Made by a program: the position numbers and the translations under genes
In this document: positions 1 through 8,166 of the stretch, one piece after another
How positions within the stretch are numbered: position 1 is the first letter of the stretch
How the letters are laid out: every line of letters starts with the position of its first letter
Notes under the pieces: model-generated
What the model was told of the DNA's origin: nothing
The model's input: the letters and a program-made list of their open reading frames with translations, nothing else
The model's database searches: none
NCBI RefSeq assembly: GCF_001613065.1
Contig: NZ_BDBQ01000031.1
Location: forward strand, 84,912 to 148,911
From: Nocardia miyunensis NBRC 108239
GTDB lineage: Bacteria > Actinomycetota > Actinomycetes > Mycobacteriales > Mycobacteriaceae
DNA length: 64,000 nucleotides
Reading direction: 5' to 3'

Positions 1-31
1 TCGGAACTGGGCGGTCGTAGTTTCTGGAGTC

Positions 32-292
32 CTACTCGTAGTGGTAGCGGCACGACAGGACGCGGATTACCTCGTCCTCGACCTGGTACACCAAGCGATG
101 TTCCTGGGTTATCCGCCGCGACCACCAGCCGGCCAGATTGTGTATCAGCGGCTCCGGCTTCCCGATGCCATCGGCTTGGCCGTGGGCGGCAATGTCATCG
201 AAGAGGCGGTTGATCTTGCGCGCCGCCGCCCTATCGTTCGCGACCGTCCAGGTGTAGTCGTTCCACGCCTCGCTCGAGAACTGGAACTTCAC
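32..292 (-). CDS. yoeB: YoeB/Txe family mRNA interferase toxin
   Basis: An 86-residue protein of the RelE-like YoeB/Txe family, which cleaves mRNA on the ribosome. The length is typical. The expected catalytic acid/base set is visible: E47 in GKPEPL, R66 in EHRLVY, and the C-terminal H84-Y85 in CRYHYE, matching the E46/R65/H83/Y84 arrangement known for E. coli YoeB. The GTG start overlaps the stop codon of the upstream antitoxin by 4 bp (GTGA), the classic translational coupling of these modules. The gene lies near the window edge but is complete, with a TAG stop at 32-34. Family assignment is strong; toxicity is inferred. Confidence 0.9.
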   Translation of the reverse strand: MKFQFSSEAWNDYTWTVANDRAAARKINRLFDDIAAHGQADGIGKPEPLIHNLAGWWSRRITQEHRLVYQVEDEVIRVLSCRYHYE

Positions 293-573
293 GCCACTCC
301 CGACGAATCGTCGTGGTCTGGTACGTCCAGACGTTCACCGGGGACGAATCCACCGGCCGCGAATTCTTCCAACCCGCGTTGCAGATGTCTGGCATTGGCG
401 GGAGTTCCGAGTAGATGTGCGGTCTCTTTCAGCGCCTCGTATTCGCGCAGCGAAACGACAACCGCCGGTTCATGACCCGCGCGGGTGACGACAACCTCAT
501 CGAGGTCGTCGGTAGCGGACTCGAGCACTTTCGCCAGGGTCGCACGAGCCTCGGTGTAGGAGATCTGCCTCAT
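289..573 (-). CDS. yefM: YefM/Phd family antitoxin
   Basis: A 94-residue antitoxin beginning MRQISYTEARATLAKV, the conserved N-terminal DNA-binding segment of the YefM/Phd fold, followed by VVVSLREYEALKE. The acidic C-terminal third (LEEFAAGG...DVPDHDD) would neutralise the toxin. The ATG at 573 was chosen over an in-frame start 24 codons upstream because the family motif starts exactly there and because the longer start would put the palindromic operator inside the coding region. It forms a bicistron with yoeB through a 4-bp overlap and is expected to autoregulate. Confidence 0.9.
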   Translation of the reverse strand: MRQISYTEARATLAKVLESATDDLDEVVVTRAGHEPAVVVSLREYEALKETAHLLGTPANARHLQRGLEEFAAGGFVPGERLDVPDHDDSSGVA

Positions 574-582
574 ACGAATTAA

Positions 583-601
583 TGTACAGGTTTTCTGTAC
601 A
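583..601. promoter_or_regulatory. YefM-YoeB operator palindrome
   Basis: A perfect inverted repeat, TGTACAG-gtttt-CTGTACA (7-bp arms, 5-bp spacer), begins 10 bp upstream of the yefM start codon. The TGTACA core is the same hexamer known as the YefM-YoeB recognition motif in E. coli, so this is very likely the autoregulatory operator. The short distance to the start codon leaves little room for a leader. Confidence 0.8.
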
Positions 602-668
602 GAAGTGAGCGGGCGTCTGGGGATCAACGGAAACGATGTCATCATCGGTCACACCGCGAGGACAGGAG

Positions 669-1613
669 TCACCAGAGCCGCTCTGGAATCAGAACTGTCC
701 AAACCTGCCCCGGCGCGAAGGAGATGGCTGTACCGGTGGGGGTTGTATAGGTTGTGCCTGCCTGTGGGGAGGGCCGGGACCACACGGCCGGGAACGCTTG
801 ACCGTCGCGAAGTACGAGTGCCCGACCGCCACCAGTCGTCTGGGCCACGGGCGAGACGCTGCCCGCGACGTCGCGGACCGCCGAATCGCGCACCTGCACA
901 CTCTGCAGTACGACCGTACTTGCCATGAGCTGTCCGGTATCGGCAGTGGTGTAGGCGGCACCGTCCATGGACACCAGCCACCGGTGGTTGCTGGGTGACC
1001 AGTCGAAACCGATCGCCGCGCCCTGATACCGCGCTACCTCATGTTGCGTGGGCCGGCCACCGGCAGGCGTAGGACCGAAGCGCAGTTGCGAAGCCGCCGT
1101 CCAGCCGCCGCCTACGGGCAGCTGATCAGAGCGGACGAACAGGTTGTGCGGCGCGGCGCGACTGTAGTCACGGTAGTACGCCGCAGGGTGCCGATCGGCC
1201 GAGGCGTTCTGGAGCGAGGCGGAATCGATGGATGCGACCAGCTCAGGTGCGGCACCAGAGGATGCCAACGTCGGGTTGCCGAACTGGTCCAACAGCGTCA
1301 GATCCGTTTCCCGCGCGCTTCGGATAGGTCCGATCACCGCGGGTTTGTGGGTCGAGAACACGGCGGCCAACCGGCTCGAACCGCCCTCGACCGGCTCGAC
1401 GTAGACCAAATCGGCGGCTCCGAGCCCTACCGGTGGTCGTGCCTGCGGACTGTTGTCTATCTTCGCGACCAGCACGGGCGCCCCTACCCGGGAAGATGTG
1501 GTCGAGTCTGGTGCAGCACGCTCGGGTCCGCTGCCGCTACTGCACGCGAACGTAGTGCACATTCCCAGTGTCATCAGGAACGCCGCAATCCACACCCACA
1601 ATCGCTGTTGCAT
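669..1613 (-). CDS. DUF3048 domain lipoprotein (YerB-like)
   Basis: A 314-residue predicted lipoprotein. The N-terminus has a short positive start, a hydrophobic stretch and a lipobox ending at C24 (CTTFAC-SSGS). The mature part carries the DUF3048 hallmarks: VAKIDNSPQARP, the segment ADLVYVEPVEGG and the segment IGPIRSARETDL. It should be anchored on the outer face of the membrane. The biochemical role of DUF3048 proteins is not established. An AGAGGG ribosome site lies about 7 nt before the ATG. It is divergent from the DapA-family gene. Confidence 0.8.
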   Translation of the reverse strand: MQQRLWVWIAAFLMTLGMCTTFACSSGSGPERAAPDSTTSSRVGAPVLVAKIDNSPQARPPVGLGAADLVYVEPVEGGSSRLAAVFSTHKPAVIGPIRSARETDLTLLDQFGNPTLASSGAAPELVASIDSASLQNASADRHPAAYYRDYSRAAPHNLFVRSDQLPVGGGWTAASQLRFGPTPAGGRPTQHEVARYQGAAIGFDWSPSNHRWLVSMDGAAYTTADTGQLMASTVVLQSVQVRDSAVRDVAGSVSPVAQTTGGGRALVLRDGQAFPAVWSRPSPQAGTTYTTPTGTAISFAPGQVWTVLIPERLW

Positions 1614-1795
1614 AGCGCAACCCTCTGGAAAAATTTTACGCCGCGCTTGACCACGGCAGGAGTGGTCGGGCCAGTCACTGGTTGAGGCTCTTGCCCCCGG
1701 CGAGCGCCCGCGGAACCACCCGACGACGCACTTCGCGTGGGCACGGGGCCTTCCGCGCGGGCGGTGACGTGCTCGCCGGATGTAATCTCACGATC

Positions 1796-2686
1796 ATGGT
1801 GGACACTCCCTTCGGTCGAGTCATCACGGCGATGGTGACCCCCATGCACGCCGACGGCTCGATCGACTACGACGGCCTGCAGAACCTCGCCGTATATCTC
1901 GCCGACCACGGCCATGACGGACTGCTGGTCAACGGGACCACGGGTGAGTCCGCCACCACCACCGACGAGGAGGACTACGCCTGCGTGCGGGCAGTGGTCG
2001 AGGCCGTGGGCGACCGCGTCGCGGTGATGGCCGGCTGTGGCACCAACGACACCGAGCATTCCACTCGCGCGGCGCGCGAGATGGTTGCCTGCGGGGCGGA
2101 CGCTCTGCTCGTTGTCACGCCGTATTACAACAAGCCGCCGCAGGACTGCATCCTCGAACACTTCCGTCTGGTCGCCGAGGCCGGTGGCGGTGTGCCGGTC
2201 ATGCTGTACGACATCCCGGGCCGGACCGGGACGGCGCTGAGCACCGATACCATTCGCCGCGCCGCCGACATTCCCGCCGTGCGCGCCGTCAAAGATGCCA
2301 AGGGTGATTTCTTCGAGGCCAGTCGGCTCATGTCGCAGACCGACCTGCTCTGGTATTCCGGCGACGACGTCGTCAACCTCCCACACCTCGCTCAAGGCGC
2401 GACCGGCATCGTGTCGGTGGTCGGTCACGTCGCGGGCGATCGCTACGCGGAGATGATCGCCGCCGTCGGCCGCGGCGACCTGTCTCGGGCACGCGAGATC
2501 CACCGGCGTCTCATCCCCGCCGTCGACGCGATCATGCACGTCTCACAGGGCGCCATCCAGTCCAAAGCCGCGATGAAAATGCTCGGCGTCATCTCCTCCG
2601 ATGCACTGCGTATGCCATACCGGCAGGGCCCGCCGGAGCATCAGCAACGCCTGCGTGCCGGCCTCGAGGAATCCGGCCTGTTGTAG
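1796..2686 (+). CDS. dapA: 4-hydroxy-tetrahydrodipicolinate synthase family (DapA-like)
   Basis: A 296-residue TIM-barrel aldolase of the DHDPS/NAL family, which condenses pyruvate with an aldehyde through a Schiff base; in DapA the partner is aspartate semialdehyde, giving the lysine/diaminopimelate pathway. Visible motifs are NGTTGES (substrate carboxylate binding), VTPYYNKPP (catalytic tyrosine), YDIPGRT and the Schiff-base lysine in AVKDAKGD. The ATG at 1796 sits where the family begins (MVDTPFGRVITAMVTPM); an in-frame start 38 codons upstream would add an Arg-rich tail not seen in the family. No other lysine genes are adjacent, so this may be a second, stand-alone paralogue. Confidence 0.8.
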   Translation: MVDTPFGRVITAMVTPMHADGSIDYDGLQNLAVYLADHGHDGLLVNGTTGESATTTDEEDYACVRAVVEAVGDRVAVMAGCGTNDTEHSTRAAREMVACGADALLVVTPYYNKPPQDCILEHFRLVAEAGGGVPVMLYDIPGRTGTALSTDTIRRAADIPAVRAVKDAKGDFFEASRLMSQTDLLWYSGDDVVNLPHLAQGATGIVSVVGHVAGDRYAEMIAAVGRGDLSRAREIHRRLIPAVDAIMHVSQGAIQSKAAMKMLGVISSDALRMPYRQGPPEHQQRLRAGLEESGLL

Positions 2687-2779
2687 ACAGGCACGTGAAT
2701 ACACCGTGCAGCAGCCCCGATTGCCCTGCTGCACAGGGACCACGACCCGGCATTGACACCCAGAGGTGAGACGCGAAGA

Positions 2780-2953
2780 GTGGTCACACTCGGACTCGTC
2801 ATCGCGATCGGCCTGCCACTGACCGTGCTGATCCTGGCGGTCACACTGCCGGAACGACGGGCACAGGCCCCTGCCCAGCGTGAAGTCGAGATGAACAGGG
2901 CTCGATCGGGGGGATGTGGCCCTGTAACACCCTGCCAACCTGCGCTGATGTAG
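2780..2953 (+). CDS. Possible small single-pass membrane protein
   Basis: A short open frame encoding about 57 residues starting at a GTG, with one clear hydrophobic segment (VVTLGLVIAIGLPLTVLILA) followed by a basic, Gln/Ala-rich tail. It lies in the 418-bp gap between the dapA-like gene and hipB. It matches no family known to me and has no convincing ribosome binding site, so it may be chance. The rest of the gap up to the hip operators shows nothing recognisable. Confidence 0.3.
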   Translation: MVTLGLVIAIGLPLTVLILAVTLPERRAQAPAQREVEMNRARSGGCGPVTPCQPALM

Positions 2954-3044
2954 TCGGCGTGGCTGTCTTCGAGCGATAATCGACTATCGCGGGCGGCGGG
3001 TGCTCCAAGAACACGATGCTGCGGAGTCCGAACATTGCTATACA

Positions 3045-3114
3045 TGTCGCCGTACGACGACATCTTCTATTGTCGCCATACAGCGACATACGCTAATGTC
3101 GCCGTATGACGACA
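3045..3114. promoter_or_regulatory. Triple HipB operator array and leaderless promoter
   Basis: Three copies of an 18-bp inverted repeat, consensus TGTCGCCRTAYRRCGACA, start at 3045, 3071 and 3097, spaced exactly 26 bp apart. The third copy contains the hipB start codon (ATG at 3106-3108). A TACGCT -10 hexamer at 3089-3094 places the transcription start within a few bases of the ATG, so the mRNA is probably leaderless. Antitoxin binding would therefore block both promoter and start. HipB is known to autorepress through repeated palindromes; this sequence is different from the E. coli one. Confidence 0.85.
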
Positions 3115-3408
3115 GCAAGGGTGGATCGGGCCGACGACCTGGGACCTGCGCTGCGCGAGGTCAGGGTTGCCGACGGCGTCACCCAGTCCGCGCTGGCTGA
3201 GCTGGCCGGCGTGGGGCGGCAGTGGCTCAACTCCTTCGAGATGGGTGACAAGCCGTCGGCACCGCTCGACATGGTCATGCGTGTTGCCGCGGCCCTGGAC
3301 GTGACACTCATGCTGACTCCGCCGGAAAGATTCCGAACCGGCGCACACGAGTCCATCGACGATGAACCAATCGATCTCGAAGCGCACCTCGAGAAGTACA
3401 ACCGATGA
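3106..3408 (+). CDS. hipB: HipB-like XRE family antitoxin
   Basis: A 100-residue protein with a Cro/C1-type helix-turn-helix at about residues 14-68 (LREVRVADGVTQSALAELAG, then RQWLNSFEMG), the standard HipB fold, and a polar C-terminal tail. HipB binds DNA as a dimer and restrains the HipA kinase. The coding sequence begins inside the third operator of the array and has no Shine-Dalgarno, fitting leaderless translation. Its stop overlaps the hipA start by 4 bp (ATGA). Function is inferred from fold and context. Confidence 0.85.
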   Translation: MTTARVDRADDLGPALREVRVADGVTQSALAELAGVGRQWLNSFEMGDKPSAPLDMVMRVAAALDVTLMLTPPERFRTGAHESIDDEPIDLEAHLEKYNR

Positions 3409-4685
3409 GCATCGCGAACGAGCATCAGTTATATGTCGTGATGAACGGCCGCGTGATCGGCGATGTCCAGCGCACGGGAAAACGCCGGATGCGACTGCGC
3501 TATTCGGACTCTCGCGGGCAGAGTTTCACCCCGCTGTCGGTGTCGATGCCGGGCCCGATAGGGCGATACCGAGAATCGATCTTGGATCCGTGGCTCTCCG
3601 GCCTTCTGCCGGATCGCCCCGAAACCCTTCGACAGTGGCGACGTCAGTTCGGCATCTCCCACGAAAACGACGCCTACTCTCTCTTGCGGCATGTCGGCGA
3701 GGACCTCGCCGGCGCTGCGCAGTTCGTTCGCCCCGAACGCCTCGAAGCCGTGCTGGAACGATCCGGACGCCTGATCCCATTGGATGGTCCTCGAATCGCG
3801 GAAATGCTTCGCCGCGCCAAGGCGGATCTGCCTGTATCGGATATCGACAACGGGCAGGGCAAGTTCTCCCTCGCGGGGGCGCAAGCGAAAATCGCACTTC
3901 ACCGCACCGAAGGCGGCTGGACCGACCCGTCAGGCAGCGTGCCGTCCACTCACATCCTCAAACCCGCCATTCCCGGCATGACCGACCAGGATCTGGTGGA
4001 GGCCGTGACGTTACGCACGGCGAGTTACCTCGAACTGAGCGTCGCAAAGTGTTCGGTCGAAGAGTTCGGCGATGAGCGCGCCATCGTCGTGGAGCGCTAC
4101 GACCGCGCCCAGCAATCCGACGGCCGGTGGATTCGCGTGCACCAGGAAGACATGTGCCAGGCACTGGGCATGTGGCCCACCCGCAAGTACGAAAGCCAGG
4201 GCGGTCCGGGCGCAGTCTCGCTGGCCGATCTGATTCGCCGGGAAAGTCGGCAACCATCGGATGACGTGCGCCGACTCGTTCGGGCGCTCATCTTCAATTG
4301 GCTCGTCTGCGGCACGGACGCTCACGCCCGCAACTACTCGCTTCTGCTCAGCGGACAGACCATCCGTCTCGCACCGCTGTACGACCTCAACTCCCATCTC
4401 GCCTATTCCGACGGTTCCGGGAACAGCTTGTCGATGTCCGTCGGAGGGATGTTCCATGCCGATCGAATTACGGTCGACAATTGGGTGCGGTTCGCTCCGG
4501 CCCTGCACATCGAGCCCGACTGGCTGCGAAATGAGATCGACCGGCAGCGTGAGAGCCTGCTGGACGCAATGGCAGCAGCCGCGGCCTCAACCGACATCGC
4601 CATCTACGACAGCCCGGCCGTTCGTCGACTGTTGTCCAACACCGCCGACTGGATGGATCGGCGGTTCGAACGGGGCGGTAGGTGA
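3405..4685 (+). CDS. hipA: HipA-type serine/threonine kinase toxin
   Basis: A 426-residue HipA kinase; characterised members phosphorylate glutamyl-tRNA synthetase and cause growth arrest. Visible elements in order: the N-terminal subdomain (residues 10-110), the P-loop-like segment FSLAGAQAKIAL with the autophosphorylation serine equivalent S155, STHILKP with ATP-binding K186, VVERYDR, HQEDMCQALG, the catalytic loop GTDAHARN with D305 and N310, and the metal-binding D327 in LYDLNS. All key residues are intact, so it should be active. It is translationally coupled to hipB. Full length for the family. Confidence 0.9.
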   Translation: MSIANEHQLYVVMNGRVIGDVQRTGKRRMRLRYSDSRGQSFTPLSVSMPGPIGRYRESILDPWLSGLLPDRPETLRQWRRQFGISHENDAYSLLRHVGEDLAGAAQFVRPERLEAVLERSGRLIPLDGPRIAEMLRRAKADLPVSDIDNGQGKFSLAGAQAKIALHRTEGGWTDPSGSVPSTHILKPAIPGMTDQDLVEAVTLRTASYLELSVAKCSVEEFGDERAIVVERYDRAQQSDGRWIRVHQEDMCQALGMWPTRKYESQGGPGAVSLADLIRRESRQPSDDVRRLVRALIFNWLVCGTDAHARNYSLLLSGQTIRLAPLYDLNSHLAYSDGSGNSLSMSVGGMFHADRITVDNWVRFAPALHIEPDWLRNEIDRQRESLLDAMAAAAASTDIAIYDSPAVRRLLSNTADWMDRRFERGGR

Positions 4686-4724
4686 GTTCGGTCGGGATGC
4701 CGTTCCAGGTTGATACATCGGCGA

Positions 4725-6230
4725 TTATTCGACCAGCGCGGCCTTCGCGAACAAGCGCGCTCCATGCGTCGGTTCGGTATGCAGGCCAAGACGATCCGCG
4801 CGCCGAAGTAGACCAAGCCTGTCGAGCATGTACCGCACGTGCCGTACTCCTGCGGCGGCATCGGCTGAGGTGCAGCGGATATTGTCGGCGGAGCACCAGC
4901 CCAGCGCCGTCAACGATTGCGCGGTGACGTCGACGGGTTCCCCGGCGCCGCCCGCGAGCGCGCACAGATAGAAGAGCCCGGCCTCTCGTTCGAAGGTGTT
5001 GCGAGTCAGTTCGGAGGTCCTCGCGGCGAGATGTCGCCACAGCGCGGCCGGATCCTCCCGCAGGGACTGAGCTTTCTTCGTAACCTGCAGTCGCCCACGA
5101 TGTTTACGAATCAATCCAAGTTTCTGCGCGGACTCGCGAAGCTCGAGCACCTGCGGCGTCATGTCCTCCCGATTCCCCTTACCGATCCAATGCTCATCCA
5201 TCTCCAGCTCAGTGAATACGGCCGAGACCACACGTGGCGGCAGATAACCCGCCTGCGTCAGCGCGACCCCGTCGACGCCGATGTGGTCGAGCAGGCACCG
5301 ATACGGCAGCACGACACGCTCGGCCTCATCCGCATCGATCTGTACGGGGCGATCGAATTCGGTTCGACCGATGAGCGTCAACAGTTTTCGCCGAGCGGTG
5401 GAGGCCGGCAACCGAGCCCAGAGCGCCGCGAGTACCGCGGGCGCATGCAGTATCGCGCCATCGGCCTCATCGGGCCGCGGCGCAGCCTCGCCGGTACCGA
5501 ATTCCGTTAGGGCAGAATTGATTCCGTCGATATCGAACGGTGTGGGCCGAAAGTGATCCAGATCGACGTCCCCATGCCACTCGCGGAAGGTCCGTAGCGC
5601 CTCGGCGTGATCGGGATGTCCAGCATCGGCTGCCGCGGCGACGAGTTCGTATCCGCCTATCCCACCGCAGTCCTCGGGTGGCCCCGGGCGCCGTCCAGCC
5701 GTGCACATCGCCCGAGGAGTCGCGGCAGTGCGCGGCAGGACCGCCTCGAGTTCGAGCATATGCAGCCAGTCGTCACCGAAGTCATAACAGTAGGACAGAC
5801 AATCCTCGGGATCGACCAGCAACTCGTCCAGACGAACACGCTCCTCCGCCACCCCGCCGTCGTCCTCCTCGAGCATGAACGGGCACAGGTACCGTTCGAC
5901 CTCGAGATCGTGATAGGCGGATCCGCTACGAAATTCGTGCAGATGGCTGTCCGTCCAGCCGAAGGCGGCCTGCAGTACCTCGTGCAGTTCGTCGAGAAAC
6001 AGATCCGATGACAGTTCTAAACGACGCCACAGGGGAGGCGCGGCGCCCCGCAGGTCGACCCGCACCCGGTAGGTCACCGCCTCGGCTCGGCGTGGACGTC
6101 GCGGCGAGGGGACGGGGTGGACATAGCGATCGCCCAGCGTCGACGACTTGCTCGGCGCGGCATCGAACACTCTTCCTGGAACAGCAGCCGGGAAGTCGCT
6201 GACGTTTGAAAACCTGGCGTCGTCGGTCAC
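4725..6230 (-). CDS. Plasmid pRiA4b ORF-3 family protein
   Basis: A roughly 500-residue protein whose N-terminal part matches the pRiA4b ORF-3 domain (TYRVRVDLRGAAPPLWRRLE, then FGWTDSHLHEF, then YDFGDDWLHML and EDCGGIGGY). The C-terminal half is alpha-helical without a domain known to me. The family is widespread in actinobacteria, often on mobile DNA, and has no proven biochemical activity. The GTG at 6230 was chosen; an in-frame GTG at 6272 would add 14 residues. It ends 39 bp from the end of convergent hipA. Confidence 0.7.
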   Translation of the reverse strand: MTDDARFSNVSDFPAAVPGRVFDAAPSKSSTLGDRYVHPVPSPRRPRRAEAVTYRVRVDLRGAAPPLWRRLELSSDLFLDELHEVLQAAFGWTDSHLHEFRSGSAYHDLEVERYLCPFMLEEDDGGVAEERVRLDELLVDPEDCLSYCYDFGDDWLHMLELEAVLPRTAATPRAMCTAGRRPGPPEDCGGIGGYELVAAAADAGHPDHAEALRTFREWHGDVDLDHFRPTPFDIDGINSALTEFGTGEAAPRPDEADGAILHAPAVLAALWARLPASTARRKLLTLIGRTEFDRPVQIDADEAERVVLPYRCLLDHIGVDGVALTQAGYLPPRVVSAVFTELEMDEHWIGKGNREDMTPQVLELRESAQKLGLIRKHRGRLQVTKKAQSLREDPAALWRHLAARTSELTRNTFEREAGLFYLCALAGGAGEPVDVTAQSLTALGWCSADNIRCTSADAAAGVRHVRYMLDRLGLLRRADRLGLHTEPTHGARLFAKAALVE

Positions 6231-6473
6231 GCCGCGAGGATACGCAGGCCACGTCGAGGCGTGGTGCGGCACTGCTTGCGCACACTGGACAGAGTGGTAA
6301 ACGGGGTCCGCACCGACATCGGCACATACACACCGCTAATTCATTGCGCGCCTTGATGACACCCCCGTTCGCGCGCCTTCAATATCATCGGGTGCTTCGA
6401 CGGCGGACGTCGAAGCACCGCGTAACCGCCCGCACCGTGGGAATTCTCTCCGGTGCCGACTATCACGATTGGT

Positions 6474-7055
6474 TCAGCCTTCCGCACCCTGGCCGCTGCG
6501 GTATCCCAAGAGTCCTTCGACACCCCGCAGGAACGTCTCGCAGATGGGCTTCGGGTCCGTCAGACACCCCGCCGCCATGGCCCCGTCTCGGAGCATGACG
6601 AAGTGGCGGGCGGCGGGGTCCGCATCGGGTTTGCCTGTGGCGGTGAAGAGTTCGGTCATTGTGGTGAGGAACCATTGGCGGTGGTCGAGGACGGCCTGGT
6701 GGACGGGGTGGGTGGGGTCCGGGAATTCGGCGGCGGCGTTGAGGAAGGCGCAGCCTCGGAAGCCGTCTCGTTGGATGTCGTCGGCGATGGATCGGGCGAC
6801 GGCTCGGATGATGTCGTCCGGGGTCGCGTTCGGGGTGCGGGCGGCGTCCACCTGGGCTCGGACGGCCTCGTCGGCTTGCTTCAGGTAGGCGACGAGGAGG
6901 TCGTTCTTGCCCGGAAAATGCCGGTAGAGGGTGGCTCGGGTCACCTTCGCCTCACTGACCACTCGCTCGACGCCCACCGCGTGCAGGCCCTCGGCGTAGA
7001 AGAGGCCGGTCGCCGTGTCGAGCAGTCGTGACCGTGCTTCCGACATCGTTCCCAT
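6474..7055 (-). CDS. TetR/AcrR family transcriptional regulator
   Basis: A 193-residue regulator with the TetR N-terminal DNA-binding domain (residues about 8-55: LLDTATGLFYAEGLHAVGVE, then VTRATLYRHFPGKNDLL) and a helical ligand domain that includes the segment DGFRGCAFLNAAAEFPDP, typical of the TetR_C subgroup. It is divergent from the DUF308 membrane protein gene, with two identical half-operators between them, so it most likely represses that gene and itself. The ligand is unknown. An in-frame ATG three codons downstream is an alternative start. Confidence 0.85.
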   Translation of the reverse strand: MGTMSEARSRLLDTATGLFYAEGLHAVGVERVVSEAKVTRATLYRHFPGKNDLLVAYLKQADEAVRAQVDAARTPNATPDDIIRAVARSIADDIQRDGFRGCAFLNAAAEFPDPTHPVHQAVLDHRQWFLTTMTELFTATGKPDADPAARHFVMLRDGAMAAGCLTDPKPICETFLRGVEGLLGYRSGQGAEG

Positions 7056-7087
7056 CCGTTCGGTCGAAGTGATGTTTCCAGGCTAGC

Positions 7088-7156
7088 AGAAAGAACGATC
7101 GGTCTTGACATCGGCGAGCTGTTGCCGCACGCTCAGATATACCGATCGTTCTTTCT
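7088..7156. promoter_or_regulatory. Paired inverted operators between tetR and the DUF308 gene
   Basis: AGAAAGAACGATCGGT at 7088-7103 and its exact reverse complement at 7141-7156 form perfect 16-bp inverted copies separated by 37 bp. Each contains an ACGATCG-type dyad core. Their mirror placement in a divergent promoter suggests that one TetR site controls each direction. Confidence 0.7.
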
Positions 7157-7208
7157 CTCTGCCGGGACGTCGGAATCATCCACCGCTCCACCACTCGAGA
7201 GGGACCTG

Positions 7209-7793
7209 ATGTCCAGTTCATTCGCCACCGACGCTCGCGACATCGACACCGCGGCCGTCGCCGACAGCACCAAGGCGCTGCGAAACCTGTACTACGCGCG
7301 ATTCGGCTTCGCCATCATCTGGGCGGTGCTGATGACGACGGTCGCCAAGACGATCAGCCCGGGAACCGTTGCGCTGCTAGTGATCTATCCACTCTTCGAT
7401 GTTGCCGCGGCCGTGGTCGACTTCCGTTCCTCGGGCGCCACCCGGGCGAAGGCGCCGCTCTACATCAACATGGGGTTGAGTCTGCTCACCACCATCGGCA
7501 TGTGCGTCGCCGTCACCTCTGGAATCCCGAATGTGCTTCGCGTGTGGGGTATTTGGGCGATCACCGCCGGCATCGTCCAGTTGGTCGTGGCTATCCTGCG
7601 CTACCGGCTCGGTGGTCAGTGGGCGATGATTCTCAGTGGGGGCATTTCCGTTCTCGCCGGGAGCAGTTTCATCGCGATGGCCGGTGGGCCGAAGGCCGCG
7701 CTCACCTCACTGGCCGGTTACGCGGTCCTGGGCGGGGTTTTCTTCCTGATCTCGGCGATTCGGTTGCATCGCGGCGCGGCGCGGGCGAAGTGA
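7209..7793 (+). CDS. DUF308 (HdeD-like) multi-pass membrane protein
   Basis: A 194-residue integral membrane protein with about six hydrophobic segments beginning near residue 28 (FGFAIIWAVLMTTVAKTI, VALLVIYPLFDVAAAVV, the segment around MGLSLLTTIGMCV, and others), the pattern of the DUF308/HdeD-like family. The ATG at 7209 was chosen for the AGAGGGA ribosome site 4 bp upstream and because the upstream in-frame region overlaps the TetR operators. Probably controlled by the divergent TetR protein. Exact role unknown. Confidence 0.75.
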   Translation: MSSSFATDARDIDTAAVADSTKALRNLYYARFGFAIIWAVLMTTVAKTISPGTVALLVIYPLFDVAAAVVDFRSSGATRAKAPLYINMGLSLLTTIGMCVAVTSGIPNVLRVWGIWAITAGIVQLVVAILRYRLGGQWAMILSGGISVLAGSSFIAMAGGPKAALTSLAGYAVLGGVFFLISAIRLHRGAARAK

Positions 7794-8166
7794 TGTGACA
7801 TTCGCGGCCTCGAAGGCCGCTCGCTATCGCCCACCGCACCTGCCCAACCCGCGTCGAAGATGCAGTTTGCCGACGGCATCACCCTGCCGTCGGGCGCGAA
7901 GACTCTGTGGCACCACTGTCCGGAGGCGTCGGCCAGTGTGCAAACAGTGAGCTCGACGGGTTGCGACGATGCCGTCAGCGTATCCGCTTCATCTGCCTGT
8001 CCGGCGCGGCCGTTCGACCGGCTGCTGCGGGCAGGCAGACTCGTTCGCACCGACGATCGCATGCGTTTGCCCAGTTCATCGCGGCGTGTCAGCTGGATTG
8101 CGCGACGGAGTCCCGGTGATCGGGAATGGTGCGGTGACTCTCGGCCGAGAGACCTAGCGTTGGTTT
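7794..8166. other. Intergenic region without recognisable gene
   Basis: About 370 bp between the DUF308 gene and the old-yellow-enzyme gene. Open frames here have no family resemblance and poor starts. No hairpin or operator stands out; it must hold the promoter of the downstream gene. Confidence 0.5.
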
